NCBI GenBank assembly: GCA_001600615.1
Contig: BCKK01000008.1
Location: 682,001-746,000, forward strand
Length of the DNA stretch: 64,000 bases
Source: Dioszegia crocea
Lineage: Eukaryota > Basidiomycota > Tremellomycetes > Tremellales > Bulleribasidiaceae
Reading direction: 5' to 3'
Part shown: piece by piece, positions 35,587-51,596 of the stretch
Numbering within the stretch: position 1 is the first letter of the stretch
How the letters are laid out: each line of letters starts with the position of its first letter
The notes under the pieces: model-generated
The model's input: the letters and a program-made list of their open reading frames with translations, nothing else
What the model was told of the DNA's origin: nothing
Databases searched by the model: none
Made by a program: the position numbers and the translations under genes

Positions 35587-38310
35587 ATGGGCAAGTCACA
35601 CTCGAATCGAGGGAAACTCCTCACGTCAAACCTTCCCCAACTGCAAAATCTCATCAAGGTAAGCCCGTTCCTCCTCAGCAGCTCCATCTCTAGCTGACGA
35701 TCACAGCGAGATCCTAAGGGGTACAAGGAAGAGTTCCTGACTCAATACAACCACTATCTGTCCCTACTCCGTGTCAATTCAGTAGCCTCAGCTGGCGCAG
35801 CCTCATCGTCCACAGGAGCGGAGAAGGGCAAGTCAAACGACCTCTTCGGCGATCTCGTCACCTTCATCAGTCAAGTGGCGCAATGCTATCCCGAGCAGAC
35901 GAAGGATTTCCCGGCGCAGCTCAAGGGTTTACTGTTGGGACAGAATGGCTCAACGATGGTCAAGGGAGATTTGAGAAAGACTGCTGTCAAAAATCTGATC
36001 ATGTTGAGGAATAAGGAGGTCATCGATTCCATTGAGTAAGTTGGGCGTCAACCTTCTCTCAGCTCCGCACTGACCATATAGACTCCTACAAACCCTCCTA
36101 CCTCTTCTCCCACACGTCCCGTCGTCACTTCGCTCCATCATCCGCCAAACCATCCTTACCGACTTGAAGACATCCAACCAAAAGACCAAGAACCACCGTC
36201 TGAACAGAGTCGTCCAATCGCTTCTCTTCGGCATGGTGGAATCAGGAATGCACAACGATGTCATTGGCGATAAGGGGAAAGGCAAAGGCAAGAATGGGAC
36301 CAAGGAGAAGGGTGGAGAAGCCATGTGGGCGGTGATGATGGTCAAGGAGCTATGGAAGAAGGGGGTGTGGCAAGATGCCAAGACGGTGTCGATTGTGTCG
36401 CTGGCGGTATTCCACCCAAATACCAAAGTCCAGGCGGCTGCTATTCACTTCTTCTTGGGATCTGAGAATGACGAAGAGGCAGAGGATGAGGAAGAAGACG
36501 AGGTGAGGGAGGCGCGCAAAGACGTCAAAAAGATGCAGCATAGTCTGGACGTAGGAAAGTCCGGCAAGAAGAAGGAGAAGCTGTTACAGCAGTCCAAGAG
36601 GGAGGCGAATAAGGTGAGCAATAACGACGAGTCTGGGTCTGGTCTCTGGCTGACAGTATAGAAACGATCAAAGAAGCAAGCTGGTTTTGGTGTTCAGCCC
36701 AACTTCCCCGCTCTTGAACTCCTGCATGACCCCCAGACATTCGGCGAAAAGCTGTATGACCGACTACACAAGCACGACAAGATCTTCAGTCTCGACCATA
36801 AGATCCTCATCATGCAGCTGCTTGCGCGAGTGATGGGGTCTCACAAACTTTGTATCCTTGGTTTCTACAGCTACATCATCAAGTGAGTCCACATTTTGCT
36901 ATTGCTGACTTCAGATACCTCACATACCACCAGCTCCAAGTTACCCTAATCCTCGTATCCCTCGCTCAATCAGTACACGACCTCACACCTCCCGACGTCC
37001 TCACTCCCGTCGTCCGGAAACTTGCCCAAGAGTTTGTCCACCCCGGTGTCGGCGCCGAAGTCATCGCTGCGGGTCTTAATGCAATCCGAGAGATATGTCG
37101 ACGACAACCGTGGTGTATGGAGGAAGACCTTTTGAGCGATTTGATTGACTACCGAAAGTCAAAAGACAAGGGTGTTGTCACGGCATCCAGGGGTCTCTTG
37201 CAACTCTTCCGAGAGGTCAACCCCGGAATGCTCAAGAAGCGAGAAAGAGGAAAGGCGGCTACGATGGGCGCTGGGATCACTCAAGTGCCAGAGTATGGTC
37301 ATTCGCGTGAAAAGGTGGAAGCTATCGACGGGCTGGATCTGCTCGAAGATCACTTCGCGGCCATGCGCAAAGAGGCGAATGGCGGTGTATCGGATGACGA
37401 GGCGGCGGGCGAGGATGTGGATGATGAGGCCGGATGGGAGAACTGGGATGTTGAGAGTGATGCCGGGAGCGAATCGAGTGGGTGGCATGATGTCTCGAGT
37501 GACGAGGGCGAGTTGGAGTTGTCGGATAGTGATGACGAGGGACCAAAGTCGAAATCGACCAAGCGAAAATTGGAGGATGGGGATGAGAGTGAGGCACCAG
37601 AGAAGAAGAAGGGGAAGCGAGCGACGAGGAAAGAGGATGAGGCTGAACGGAGAGAGAAGCATCGGCCCAAGGGGGACGTCATGGAGGTTGACAAGGAGGA
37701 GGAAGACAATGACGACGCCAAGTCTGGCGTCTCTATGGCGCCCAGTGCAGCACCTACCGATATCTCTCAGGCGACAAAGAAGCTATCTATGTTGGCCCAA
37801 CAGAAGATTCTCACCCCGGCAGACTTTGTGCTTCTCAATGAGTTGCGACTCAAGGCGGCTCAAGATTTGGTCAAGACGGGTGGTGGAGGATCAGGAGCGA
37901 AGCGAAAGCTTGCCGCCTTGGAGGCGTCTAAGAGGCACGTAGGAGAAGATGAGGCGGAGAGGTTCTTGACTGAAAGTGAGATCCTTGGGCCGCAGAAGAA
38001 GACCAAGGCGGATTACCAGGAGAGAATGGAGAGTATCAAGGCGGGCAGAGAGGGGAGGGATAAGTTTGGAAGTTCCAAGGGGAAGAAGGGCAAGGAGGTC
38101 ATGAGCAGTAGTACCAACAAGGAGAAGCAGAGGAGCAAGCCGTTGATGATGGCCTTACAGTACGTCTCAATTTTCAAAATTTGGACATGGTCAAGTTTTG
38201 GCTGACAATTTAGGTCCAATCGGATCCGGTCCAAGAAGACAATCAGTTTGCGTGACAAGCAAATCAAACTGAGGGCCAGCGCCGAGAAGCAGCGCAAGTC
38301 CAAGTTCTAA
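35587..38310 (+). CDS. SDA1: 60S ribosome biogenesis factor Sda1
   Basis: Nucleolar protein needed for 60S subunit maturation and export. It starts MGKSHSNRGKLLTSNLPQLQ and continues RDPKGYKEEFLTQYNHYLSL, TFISQVAQCYPEQTKDFP and LRKTAVKNLIMLRNKEVIDS, all characteristic of the family. The middle contains SKKQAGFGVQPNFPALELLH and VHPGVGAEVIAAGLNAIREI; a long acidic/basic region follows and the protein ends SLRDKQIKLRASAEKQRKSKF after a last small intron. Basic KKGKRATRK-type segments fit nucleolar targeting. Divergent from COQ6. Confidence 0.94.
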
Positions 38311-38903
38311 GCGTGCTGTGGTGTGTCTGTCGTCTTGTGCGGTATCGGGGAGACTCTGATCGAGCAGTTGCGACGAGATTTGACCGAAATATGGGCAAAA
38401 TCGGAAAATTCGCCACCCGATTTTTGCCACTCCGGACTGTTCCTTCATGTTTGACTCCCCTTCCACGTGGATCTGGATGTACGGACTCTGTATGTACAAT
38501 ATTCTATGCATATCTGAACGGACCTTGCACTTTTGCTACCCGGTGATGTGAGGCATGGAAGGAAATTGGAGGAATGTTCCTTGTCGCGGACAGTGTGTAG
38601 TCAAGAAGATTCTGCAGATGTGTGGCGCTTAGAGCGATTGCTTCTGCTGTCAGCTACCTCAGGTGCGTCAGGTGCGGTGCAGAATGATAGAGGGACTACA
38701 TGCAAATTAGACGCGATGAGTAGGATTTTGGGAACACAGTTGGAGATCATTCCTTTCCCAGACAGTAGGCAACATTTCAGACAATTCGTTCACTCCTTAG
38801 AGCTACTTCTAGGATGATCAATCGTTACGATAGAATACAGCAGGTAAGTACACGGCAATGGGAGTCTGGGACCAAATCATGACATGTCCACTACGTAATG
38901 AAA
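38311..38903. other. intergenic region between convergent SDA1 and NIPA-like genes
   Basis: About 590 bp; no coding exon with recognisable similarity was seen. Confidence 0.45.
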
Positions 38904-40756
38904 TCATCTGATCGACCCATCTTCCACCCCACTCGCGCGCCTGCTATGCCGCCCACTGGCCCGTCTCGTATGTGAACTACCTCCTACCGACGTGCCCAAA
39001 CCCTGACCATCGCCACGCTCCATGCGACTCAAACTCCGATCCCGCCTGCCCTGCGGCGCAGTAGCTGGTGGCGTAGAACCCAAGAGCAGAAATCCAGCTT
39101 GCGAGTTGAGACCAAGGGTATGAATTTCGCCTGTCGAGTTCCGCTTCAAGAGCCGAACTCCCCGACCACGAATGGTGGGAGATAAGGCATGGACCTGAAG
39201 TGCGTCAGGCCGTAAGGGTGAAGTAGGGATCAGAAGGGGTGTCCATTCGGATGGCCTGAGGGAAGCCGGCGCTGTATGTGGGGAAGACGGCTGAGAGGTT
39301 TGTGGAGATGCAGGGGTTGAAGATGGGGATTGAGATTTGGTGAGTAAATGTACACCTAGGAATGTCGTCAAGATCTAAAGATTAGCGTAAGGCGCAAAGG
39401 AAAACAGAGAGAACTTACTCCGAAGGCGAAATTTACAAATCGCGATAGCGGCAGATTCCGGAATTCTTGATATAGTACTGCGGATCCTACGATAGCTTCG
39501 GCATGTCAGCATTGTCGTGGTTAAAGCTCGACTAGACTCACCGGCGAGAGAGAAGAAGACGAATTGGGTAGGGATGACTTCCTAAATTGGTCATCAGCCT
39601 CCGCAATCACCTAGAGTAGCAGCCCCACTCACCTTGCTCTGGAAAGACATCAATGCCTTATTCAGATATTTGACCTGCGCGATGCTTGTTCCGGCCAGAA
39701 CGACAATCAGGCCCCACGTGATGGGATACCTGAAAGCCTGGAGGAAGATTGTCGACAGCAGGCTCGCCATGGCTTTGGTGCTGAGAACGGTATATCCGCC
39801 AAATATCGCACAGACGCCAACATCCACAGCGGCATATCGACCGCCCCACGCTGGTGATCGTGATAGATAGATGAGGATGAGGAGGACGACAAAATTGATT
39901 GCTGTGTAGATGAGGAATGGGAGCTGCGAAATCGCCGTGAGGAGCTCCGCAGGATTGAGCTATCCCGATCAGCGATATGCCTGTTTATGGCGCATCGGAC
40001 TCACTCTTGGGTTCGTGTCCTCCGAGGCATACACCACTGTGACTGCGCCTAATATGGCAAGGCCCATACCGATCAACTCTCGAGGCCGGAAACGCTCTTT
40101 GAGGATGATTGGGGCAAAAATGCAATTTGCGACGAGCGCCTGAGCTGTTAGATGATATAATGGAGTTGGGGAGACGAACTCACAACTGTTCCCAGAGGAG
40201 CCACAACACTAGCAGGCGCGAAAGCATAACTCAGAAAGTTCCCGCCTTCTCCCACAGAGATCATCCCCAGGCCAATCCACCATAATTTTGATTTCAGGTA
40301 CGCGCCTTCTTCAACACCGCTGCCCTCCCTACGCTGACTATTCGGAGTAGCGTTTCCAGGCGAGGTCGAGGCGGAAGAGTCAGAACGCGATGTACTTTTT
40401 GGAAGCATGGAGCCGCCATCAGGTAGTACCACCACTGGGATCCTGCCAGAGTCGGTCTCGATCTCGGCCAGTGTTCCGCCCGAACGACTTGCAAGGTCGA
40501 CCAGATCGTCCGTCTCCCTGCCTTCTGGGTGTGACGTCTCCTCATCCTCGGACGAGGACGAAGACCGCTCTTTCTCGTGCGCTTCCGATAGGCGTCGATG
40601 CGCCAGCTTTTGGATCGTCCTGCCACATAAGCGACATTCGGACCGGGTCGGCAATCACCAGTATCTCACTTACAAAGCAAGACTGATCAGTACGTTCCCG
40701 CTGCATGCGATCGCCACACCAATGAGAGAAGATCCCGAGACGCCAGGAACAAGCAT
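38904..40756 (-). CDS. NIPA-type magnesium transporter (DMT superfamily)
   Basis: Polytopic membrane protein of the NIPA family (human NIPA1/2 transport Mg2+). It begins MLVPGVSGSSLIGVAIACSG, reading into NVLISLAL and, after an intron, TIQKLAHRR. A Ser/Glu-rich loop of about 100 aa precedes KSKLWWIGLGMISVGEGGNF and YAFAPASVVAPLGTVALVAN, the family hallmark. Further helices: KERFRPRELIGMGLAILGAV, TAINFVVLLILIYL, AIFGGYTVLSTKAMASLLST, ITWGLIVVLAGTSIAQVKYL and EVIPTQFVFFSLAGIVGSAV. The C-terminal ~150 aa are a disordered Ser/Arg-rich cytosolic tail ending GVEDGSIR, much longer than in animals. Divergent from GT17. Confidence 0.87.
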
Positions 40757-41093
40757 GATCGCGGGTTCTCAACCGAGCTCAACGGACAAGCAGTCTAATC
40801 GATTGATCCCGAGAAGAGATCGGACGCGTCGTTTTCAGCCCGCAATGTTCCCCCAATCTTGAGTTATAGCGTATAGCGCTGAAGCAATTTCTGAGACCAA
40901 GATGTAGTCCTAGGACACGAGCAAGAGTGCGTAGATTGAGCTATAGACTAGACGGAGGGTTCCTTTTGTGGTACAAGATCCACACAGCCTCCATCGACAA
41001 CACATTCCTTGATTTTTCAGCTTCCGCCGGAACTTTCCCCAAGTCGACTTGCGCTAGTGCTGGATCCGCCTCTTGCCTTTCGCACCATCTCAA
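40757..41093. promoter_or_regulatory. divergent NIPA-like / GT17 promoter
   Basis: 337 bp between start codons; no distinctive element was recognised. Confidence 0.4.
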
Positions 41094-42377
41094 ATGCAGC
41101 GCTATACTGCCAATACCGCGCCAATGGCGTATCCTCAGCCAGTGCTGGAGAGGCCGAAAAGCGACGAGGCCTACTTCACCGCTCGGGGCGTCATGCGCCG
41201 GATCAATCGCTTGACTCGGAGCCGTGCTCGTCGCTGGCTCATCCTTACGCCAGCCATCTTCATCCTCTCCATCTTTTTCCTCGCTTGGCTACATCCCTAT
41301 GCCTTCCGAACAACCATGAGCTACGCCACCCGACCGCTCTGGGATACCCTCATCTACCCCTCTGCCCCCATAATCAACCTCGCAACTGGGACCCTATTCG
41401 ATTCCCAATCACCCGAATATATCTGCCGTCTTCACAACGCCACCCCTCGGGAGTCCGAAGTGAGATTATGGGACGCCATAATCTTCTCACATGAGCTGGA
41501 TATGCTCGAGATCCACTTGGCGGAGCTATATGACGTCGTTGACCAATTCATCATCCTCGAATCTACCGTGACGTACAGCGGTCAACCCAAGGCCCTGCAC
41601 TTCAAGGAGAACCAACAGCGGTATAAGCGCTTTGCGGATAAGATCCACTATGCTACTTTCGAAGGGAGCGATACTGCGGGCTTCTCATTCCAACCCGGAG
41701 ATTTTGCCATCGAGACGCAGCAAAGAGGGTACATGACGGACATCATCAACGACCTGTACCGTCAGCAAGGTCCCGGCGAGACTCTCGTGCTCGTCGCGGA
41801 CGTTGATGAAATCCCCTACGATCCCACCTTGCGTCTTGTCAAGACATGCGCCCTTCCCCCTATCCTCCATCTCCAACTTATCCCCTTCGTGTACTCCTTC
41901 GAGTGGGTCTCTGGCGACCTCGACTCGTGGCACATTCAAATCCACACCTGGAATCCCCAAATATCATACTATAAACACTCTTCGAAATCTACCGAAGACT
42001 ACATTACGCACGCAGGCGTCCACTGCAGTTTCTGCTTTGCGAGCATATCAGACTTTCAATGGAAGATGCAGGCGTACTCGCATAATGATCGGCTGGGGGA
42101 TCATCCTAAGGCGTTGATGCGGCCGGAGAGATTGCAGAGGGCGGTGTGCAAGGGCGAGAATATCTTTGGGATGTTGCCAGAGGCGTATACATGGTGGGAT
42201 CTGATAACGAGGTGGAAGGGCCATCAGGCAAGAAGGCAGACGGCTGCAAGTTCGATCTCTGACGTTTGTCAGAGGACACCGCTGATCGTGCAGATGGAAG
42301 CTCCACGCCTGGTCAAAGCCCAACCGGAACGATTCAAATATCTCTTGCCTGGCGGATGCGAAAGGCCAGCCGCATAA
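41094..42377 (+). CDS. GT17 family glycosyltransferase (GnT-III-like)
   Basis: Single-exon, 427 aa type II membrane protein; signal-anchor helix at LILTPAIFILSIFFLAWLHP. The catalytic domain matches family GT17 (beta-1,4-mannosyl-glycoprotein 4-beta-GlcNAc-transferase fold): VRLWDAIIFSHELDMLEIHL, VDQFIILESTVTYSGQPKAL, LVLVADVDEIPYDPTLRL with the DVDE metal motif, and THAGVHCSFCFASISDFQWK. In animals this family adds bisecting GlcNAc; most fungi lack complex N-glycans, so donor and acceptor are unknown here. Start chosen at the first ATG (MQRYTANTAPMAYPQ). Confidence 0.87.
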   Translation: MQRYTANTAPMAYPQPVLERPKSDEAYFTARGVMRRINRLTRSRARRWLILTPAIFILSIFFLAWLHPYAFRTTMSYATRPLWDTLIYPSAPIINLATGTLFDSQSPEYICRLHNATPRESEVRLWDAIIFSHELDMLEIHLAELYDVVDQFIILESTVTYSGQPKALHFKENQQRYKRFADKIHYATFEGSDTAGFSFQPGDFAIETQQRGYMTDIINDLYRQQGPGETLVLVADVDEIPYDPTLRLVKTCALPPILHLQLIPFVYSFEWVSGDLDSWHIQIHTWNPQISYYKHSSKSTEDYITHAGVHCSFCFASISDFQWKMQAYSHNDRLGDHPKALMRPERLQRAVCKGENIFGMLPEAYTWWDLITRWKGHQARRQTAASSISDVCQRTPLIVQMEAPRLVKAQPERFKYLLPGGCERPAA

Positions 42378-42899
42378 ACATGTGCTCCTCACCCCCTCAC
42401 CCTATATCCCATTTCGACCCAATTGCACCATCCACAAATTCTCATACGGCTGCCAATCCACCCCTACCCCTCAACCCCCAAGCAACAAAGCACTATCGCT
42501 TGAGCTTTAGGACCCTTCAGATCCCATCTATCAGGCATTATCTGCGGGGCTCAGGGAAAGTGGGATAAGAAGAGGATCATCGGCGGCGCCCACCAGAAGT
42601 AGGGCCACTTGGAATAGGGACATCGCACAGAAGGGACCGGCGGCGGACCACATAATGACATTCTACACAGGAGAGCAGATAGGTATATAGGTTAATTAGT
42701 TCAAAAAATCAGGATGTCGGCCTTAGATGCTGGGCACTGATACCGGGCGATGAGTCAGACTTGCCTCTTGCACAATGTGTCAGGGTGATTGTGATTGTGA
42801 CAAGACCTCAGATCTCAATCTTGATATCATAAGTCATCTTTAAACCATCCTTCCCTCGATCTCATCGTACAGCCGCCCGAAATCCACTCGCACAGCCCA
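42378..42899. other. intergenic region between convergent GT17 and P-type ATPase genes
   Basis: Contains 3' flanks only; no gene or repeat was recognised. Confidence 0.45.
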
Positions 42900-46790
<3,891 letters not shown>

Positions 46791-47852
46791 GGTGGACACG
46801 GCTAGGGGGGGAGATTTATAGACACAAACGAGGGGGATGGGCAGATACTACACAGTCAGAGGGAATAAAAAGGAAATGCAAGGTGAAATGCCTACTCACT
46901 CTATATACCCTCTACCATCTACCTCTTCATCCTGCTATTCGAGCCCTACGCGTAGCATCCTCACCAACCAGAAAAATCGCGCAGGGGACAACATACCACT
47001 ACGGGGATATCAGTGTGTATTTCGCGCACTCTCCAGTTGCTGAATGTGGTACATAAAGAGTAGCTACCTACCTACCCCGCGACCGGGCCGTCTTTCCCCA
47101 CTCTCTGATTGAACTGAGTCCAAATTCAATTCCGATCGGAGGGGTTGGCTGGCATCAGTGTGTGAAAAAGGGTTCATCAAAATTATAGATTTGTTTGGTT
47201 CCATACGCCTTGAGAACCAGTCACGTAAATCCCTCACTGGTTTGATCTGATGCAAATGCAAATTGTTGCGCCACCTCGCCTCAGACGCCAGAGGTATAAG
47301 TAGAGTTTCGGATTATATTAAGCCCCGGTAGCAAGATCCGAGATTCGAGGATGAGGACGAAGGCCGCGGGGAAGGGGGTTCTGGCGTTGATGAAGTTGGA
47401 AATCTCGGGGGATAGACGTAAAGGCTCAGACAGCCCAGAAGTGAGAGGGGTGACCCCGTCCGCCTCCCGTCCGGCCCGTATGCTACATGCGCGTCTCCTA
47501 TCGCCATATGCAGCACACGATGATTGAGCGATTTAGGTGTATTGGGCGAATCAGATGAAATCGCGCATGGCTATTTTGAGCGGTCGGCGGTTTCAGAACC
47601 TGGTGGCAAATGAAAGTGGCACTTTGTTCGACCCTCCTCGTATCGCCTGGTGGCTGAGCTGAGCTAAGCCTCGAGGCAAGTGAACCTGGCTATCGAGCAG
47701 GTAATTGCAGATGTGAAGGGCTACTAGATGCATACAATGAACAGAGATGGCTTCGCACAAAACGCATGACGCAATCATCATGAAGTTGCACTGTGGCAGT
47801 GTTGTGTATCCAATCCAGCTCTCCGTCGAGCATGTTTTCTACTACCCACAAG
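46791..47852. promoter_or_regulatory. P-type ATPase promoter / NmrA-like copy 1 3' flank
   Basis: 1.06 kb without a supportable gene; only short open frames on both strands. It probably holds the P-type ATPase promoter and the 3' end of NmrA-like copy 1. Confidence 0.4.
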
Positions 47853-48803
47853 CTAGACCTTACCCAGCGCCTCGTCAAGCATGTCCAAGAATGAATGCTT
47901 GGGGGCGTAAAGTTCGAGGATTTCCGGACTGGTCGGGGTGACCTTGATAGATGATCCGCCCCCATAGCTCGCCTTAGGCGCACAACCGAGCGAAGCCAGC
48001 ACATTCTCCGGCGTCCCAGCAGACTTGGCAAACTCAAGCCACGAGAGGTCTCTGTACGTGACATCGTCGATTGTCGTCCCCGCGTGCTTCTCAATGACGC
48101 CAACCACCTCGTTCCCAGTCGCATCTGCCGGCCCGACGAGGCAGTACTTCTTCCCCGAATGTGGCTTGGGATCCTCCACAGCAAGTAGATGACCCGCAAT
48201 GATCCCCACTTCCACCGGATCAATCACCGCCACTCCATAATCTCCATCCAGCATGTACTTGAATGGTCCCTTCTCTCTCTTCTCCCGATAGCTTTTCAGC
48301 CACTCCACGGCAGCTGGGATGAATTGCGCCGTAAAGACATTAGGCTGGAGTGAAGTCCACTTGAGCGGCCCGAACGCCGGCTGCTCAAGCATCGTCTCGA
48401 TAGCCCAGTGGTTTCGGCCGTAGTAGACCGGGGTGGTCGCGCTGACATTACACACTGTCGTTGAGATCCGAACGACGTATTCGACGCCAGCCTCAAGTGC
48501 GGCATTGAAGAAGAGGGATTCGTCCGTGAAGTGGGATACACCGTTGTGCGACGCGATAAAGACGCGCTGAACCGAGTGTGTTTTGAGCCACTTGGCATCA
48601 ACCATCACCCAGTCTTGCTCCATCATTTCGACATTCGGGAGCTTGGCCAGCTCTTGGGCTTTAGCACCCTTGGTGTCCCGTGTAAGACCGATGAGGCGGT
48701 GCTTGGAAAAGAGCTTGCTGGAGGGAAGGACGGAGGAGAGGTGCTGTAAGACGCCACCGCCAGTGTTGCCGGTTGCTCCTATGACGAGGATAGAAGGTGA
48801 CAT
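47853..48803 (-). CDS. NmrA-like NAD(P)-binding protein (copy 1)
   Basis: Intronless 316-aa atypical short-chain dehydrogenase-like protein. Starts MSPSILVIGATGNTGGGVLQ, a Rossmann glycine loop of the NmrA/isoflavone-reductase type (GATGNTGxxV), then HRLIGLTRDTKGAKAQELAK and a C-terminal substrate lobe (WLEFAKSAGTPENVLASLG). Fungal members act as redox sensors or reductases; no substrate can be named. It is followed about 1.1 kb upstream (in its own sense) by a closely similar copy 2 of identical length, same strand, so this is a tandem duplication. Confidence 0.85.
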   Translation of the reverse strand: MSPSILVIGATGNTGGGVLQHLSSVLPSSKLFSKHRLIGLTRDTKGAKAQELAKLPNVEMMEQDWVMVDAKWLKTHSVQRVFIASHNGVSHFTDESLFFNAALEAGVEYVVRISTTVCNVSATTPVYYGRNHWAIETMLEQPAFGPLKWTSLQPNVFTAQFIPAAVEWLKSYREKREKGPFKYMLDGDYGVAVIDPVEVGIIAGHLLAVEDPKPHSGKKYCLVGPADATGNEVVGVIEKHAGTTIDDVTYRDLSWLEFAKSAGTPENVLASLGCAPKASYGGGSSIKVTPTSPEILELYAPKHSFLDMLDEALGKV

Positions 48804-49911
48804 AGTGAAGGGGGAAGGTAGGTAGATAAGCGGTGAGAGGGACGCTAGCGAGCGATAGTGTTTGAGACTGCCACGGTCAGCCTCGTATTTAAGCACTTGG
48901 GAGAGCTGAGTCCTCACCAACTTTGCAGGCTTAACAGGGGCACTGTCGATACGCGGATGTGCTATCAATCAGTTTTCGGTGAGATACACTGTAGCTGGCG
49001 GTGTCTAGCTGAGATGATCAGCTACTGTTCCCCCTTGAGGAGAGCTCATGGACTTACAAGCTGCGTGAAGGCTCCACAAACAGAGAATTCAAGGGACGAG
49101 GGTTTGATGGACGGTTCAGATTAGATGTAGATGTTTTTTTAGCGGAATATCAGAGTGGGGCGAGTGGGAGTATGAAGATGGTATATGGCATCTCGCTGCG
49201 CTTTATACTCTGCCTCTCACAAGGCTGCTGAGTAACACTGCCGCACCAAGACTGCGCTAGCGGCCAGCTGCGTCGTCAGGGCTGCAGCTCATGCTGAAGC
49301 GCTGAGTTCCCGAAGATCTCTTGTGAGTCTGTGTGGTGTGAAGTCGAGCATAATGCCAAGTCTGATGATTCAAAGTGGGTCAGTGGGGCTGATTCGCCGA
49401 CGAGGAATTTGACCGATGGCCGATGGCCGATGGCCGCACCAAGAGCGGGGCTCCGTATCCATCCTCAAAGATTGTACAAAGACCATACTCAAGACAGGCC
49501 ACGATTGGGTCTTACAGCTTGAGGCACAGCATATACCACTGCGCAAGTACCACAATTCCTGACGAGGAAATTTCGATGGCCAATGAAGAAGCATCACCGT
49601 ATCAGTGCCGAGTTGAAATCTGAAAATAGTGGCACTTTAGATCTTCCCATATGGCTCTACTCCACAACTCAGCTATAGTCTGCCTCAGCTGTATGGCGGT
49701 GATGTGATCATGTCCACAAATCAACAGAATGAACGTTGTACTGCGGGATGGCTATGATGCTGCATAGCTATTGATCTAGTATCTCTAGTTCCAGCATCCA
49801 TGCCCCGCAAGGCCATGTATGCTACCTCTCCCCGTCCGCACCATGCCCAAGTCCACCTCCCCTGCAAGCGTCCTGACTGTCATTCAGATTCACGCCAGAT
49901 CTGACCCGCCC
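48804..49911. other. spacer between NmrA-like duplicates
   Basis: 1.1 kb without a recognisable gene; includes the promoter of copy 1 and the 3' end of copy 2. Three perfect heptamers cgatggc (49414-49434) are the only repeat seen. Confidence 0.45.
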
Positions 49912-50862
49912 TCAAACCCTGCCAAGAGCTTCATCGAGCAAGTCCAGGAAGGAGTGCTTGGGAGTGTACAACTCGAGGACCTCGGGACTGGTCGGCGTAA
50001 CCTTGATTGATGTACCGCCCGTGTAACCGGATCGAGGGGCGTTCCCGAGTGAGTTCAAGACGTTTACGGGTACGCCAGCCGCCTTGGCACCTTCGAGCCA
50101 CGACATGTCCCTGTACGTGACATCGTCAATGGTCGTTCCCGCATGCCTCTCCATGACGGCGACGACGTCTTTACCGCTCGCGTCTGCCGGACCGACAAGA
50201 CAGTACTTCTTGCCGGAGTGGGGAGTAGGATCGTCGAGAGCAAGGAGATGACCGGCGATAAGTCCAACTTCGACCGGATCAATAACCGCCACCCCTTCAT
50301 CCCCATCATTCAAGTACTTGAATGGCGCCTTTTTCCCCGTCTCGCGATACTCCTTCAGCCATGCCTGAGCGGAAGGGATAAAGTGTGATGAGAAGATATT
50401 GGGCTGGAGCGAGGTCCATTTGAGGGCGTTAAAGTTTGGGTGTTCAAGCATCGTCTCCACTGCCCAGTGGTTTCGAGCGTAAAAGACCGGAGTGGTAGGT
50501 GAGACATTGGAGGTTGTTGTGGATATCCGAACGACATATTCAACTCCAGCCTCCAATGCTGCGTTGAGGAATAAAGATTCGTCGGTGAATTGGGAGACGC
50601 CACCGGCGTATGCGATAAAGATCCTGTGAACAGAATGAGATTTAAGCCAGGCGGCATCAATCATCACCCAGTTCTGCTCAACCATCTCCACGTTGGGAAG
50701 TTGGGCAAGCTCTTTGGCTTTGGCGCCGCTGGTATCGCGGGTGAGACCGATGAGGCGATGCTTGGAGAACAGCTTGCTGGAGGGCAGAACGGAGGAGAGG
50801 TGTTGCAAGACGCCGCCACCTGTGTTGCCCGTAGCGCCGATGACGAGGATAGAAGGGGACAT
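49912..50862 (-). CDS. NmrA-like NAD(P)-binding protein (copy 2)
   Basis: 316 aa, same length, start and end as copy 1, with long identical blocks (for example the first 44 residues, and GVAVIDPVEVG, HSGKKYCLVGPADA). Substitutions concentrate in HNGVSHF versus AGGVSQF, the region around SLQPN, and the C-terminal lobe (PVNVLNSLGNAPRSGYTGGT). Glycine loop GATGNTGGG is intact, and no frame disruption is seen, so both copies look functional. Retention of two intact copies suggests dosage or divergence of expression; the promoters are not obviously similar beyond the start codon. Confidence 0.85.
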   Translation of the reverse strand: MSPSILVIGATGNTGGGVLQHLSSVLPSSKLFSKHRLIGLTRDTSGAKAKELAQLPNVEMVEQNWVMIDAAWLKSHSVHRIFIAYAGGVSQFTDESLFLNAALEAGVEYVVRISTTTSNVSPTTPVFYARNHWAVETMLEHPNFNALKWTSLQPNIFSSHFIPSAQAWLKEYRETGKKAPFKYLNDGDEGVAVIDPVEVGLIAGHLLALDDPTPHSGKKYCLVGPADASGKDVVAVMERHAGTTIDDVTYRDMSWLEGAKAAGVPVNVLNSLGNAPRSGYTGGTSIKVTPTSPEVLELYTPKHSFLDLLDEALGRV

Positions 50863-51596
50863 GGTGATGAGGATGCAAATGCGGGGAGTGGGGTGTGCAC
50901 AAAAAGAATTTATCTAGAGCAGGGTCAGCTTTTGTCGAGAGGAATGTGTTGTACGTACTCGGAGATGAACGGAACAATCCGGCTCAAAGTGCGTGGAAGG
51001 ATAGACGAGGTCGAGGGATTAAAGAATCACTGGAAGGTAAGTTAGCACTTTTTTCAGATGGGACGAGTGACATACCTGATGGCAGAGCAGAGTGAGTGAT
51101 GGGGGGATCCGGAACCAACAATCTCGTCCTCATCTTATACCCAACCGATCTTTTCACCGAGAACTTCTTGGCATCTTGATAGTCCCATAGCCATGACCGT
51201 CGGTCTTCACGTCACTGAATAGAGCGTCGAGGCCGCCGGTCTTGATGGCTGGTGCTGGTCAGTCACTGTAATGGAGAAGGAGCGTTATGGGTTCATGTCT
51301 GGTGGATTACGGCCAACGCATGCTAGCCAGATCTGTATATTATTCAGCGCGGAAATACCGGATATTCCGGTATAAGACAACGGGTAACTCCGGTGGGCAA
51401 TTCTCATCTCGCCATCTCGCCAAGTTGTGAGCTGTATTCAATACGTTCAGCCGGTCGAGGTCCGGCTAGCTAAGCTCGAAGGCGCGCGTGACTCGAGGCG
51501 GGCTAATGAATCGAACCGCTCAGTTCTCCCTCTACCAGACCAGACGAGATCAAGACATCTCCGCATGAATGACATTCCAACCCTATCCCCAAAAGT
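50863..51596. promoter_or_regulatory. NmrA-like copy 2 promoter / RRP3 3' flank
   Basis: 734 bp without a gene. A small palindromic-looking stretch (aaataccggatattccggtat, split at 51351-51372) is present. No further structure was recognised. Confidence 0.35.

Noticed and set aside
49414..49434. Three cgatggc heptamers as a possible repeat array or CRISPR-like unit
   Set aside because: Too short, no spacers; simple slippage repeat in a eukaryotic genome.
51351..51372. Palindrome-like ataccggatattccggtat as an operator
   Set aside because: A single imperfect palindrome, several hundred bases from any start codon; no second copy seen in the window.
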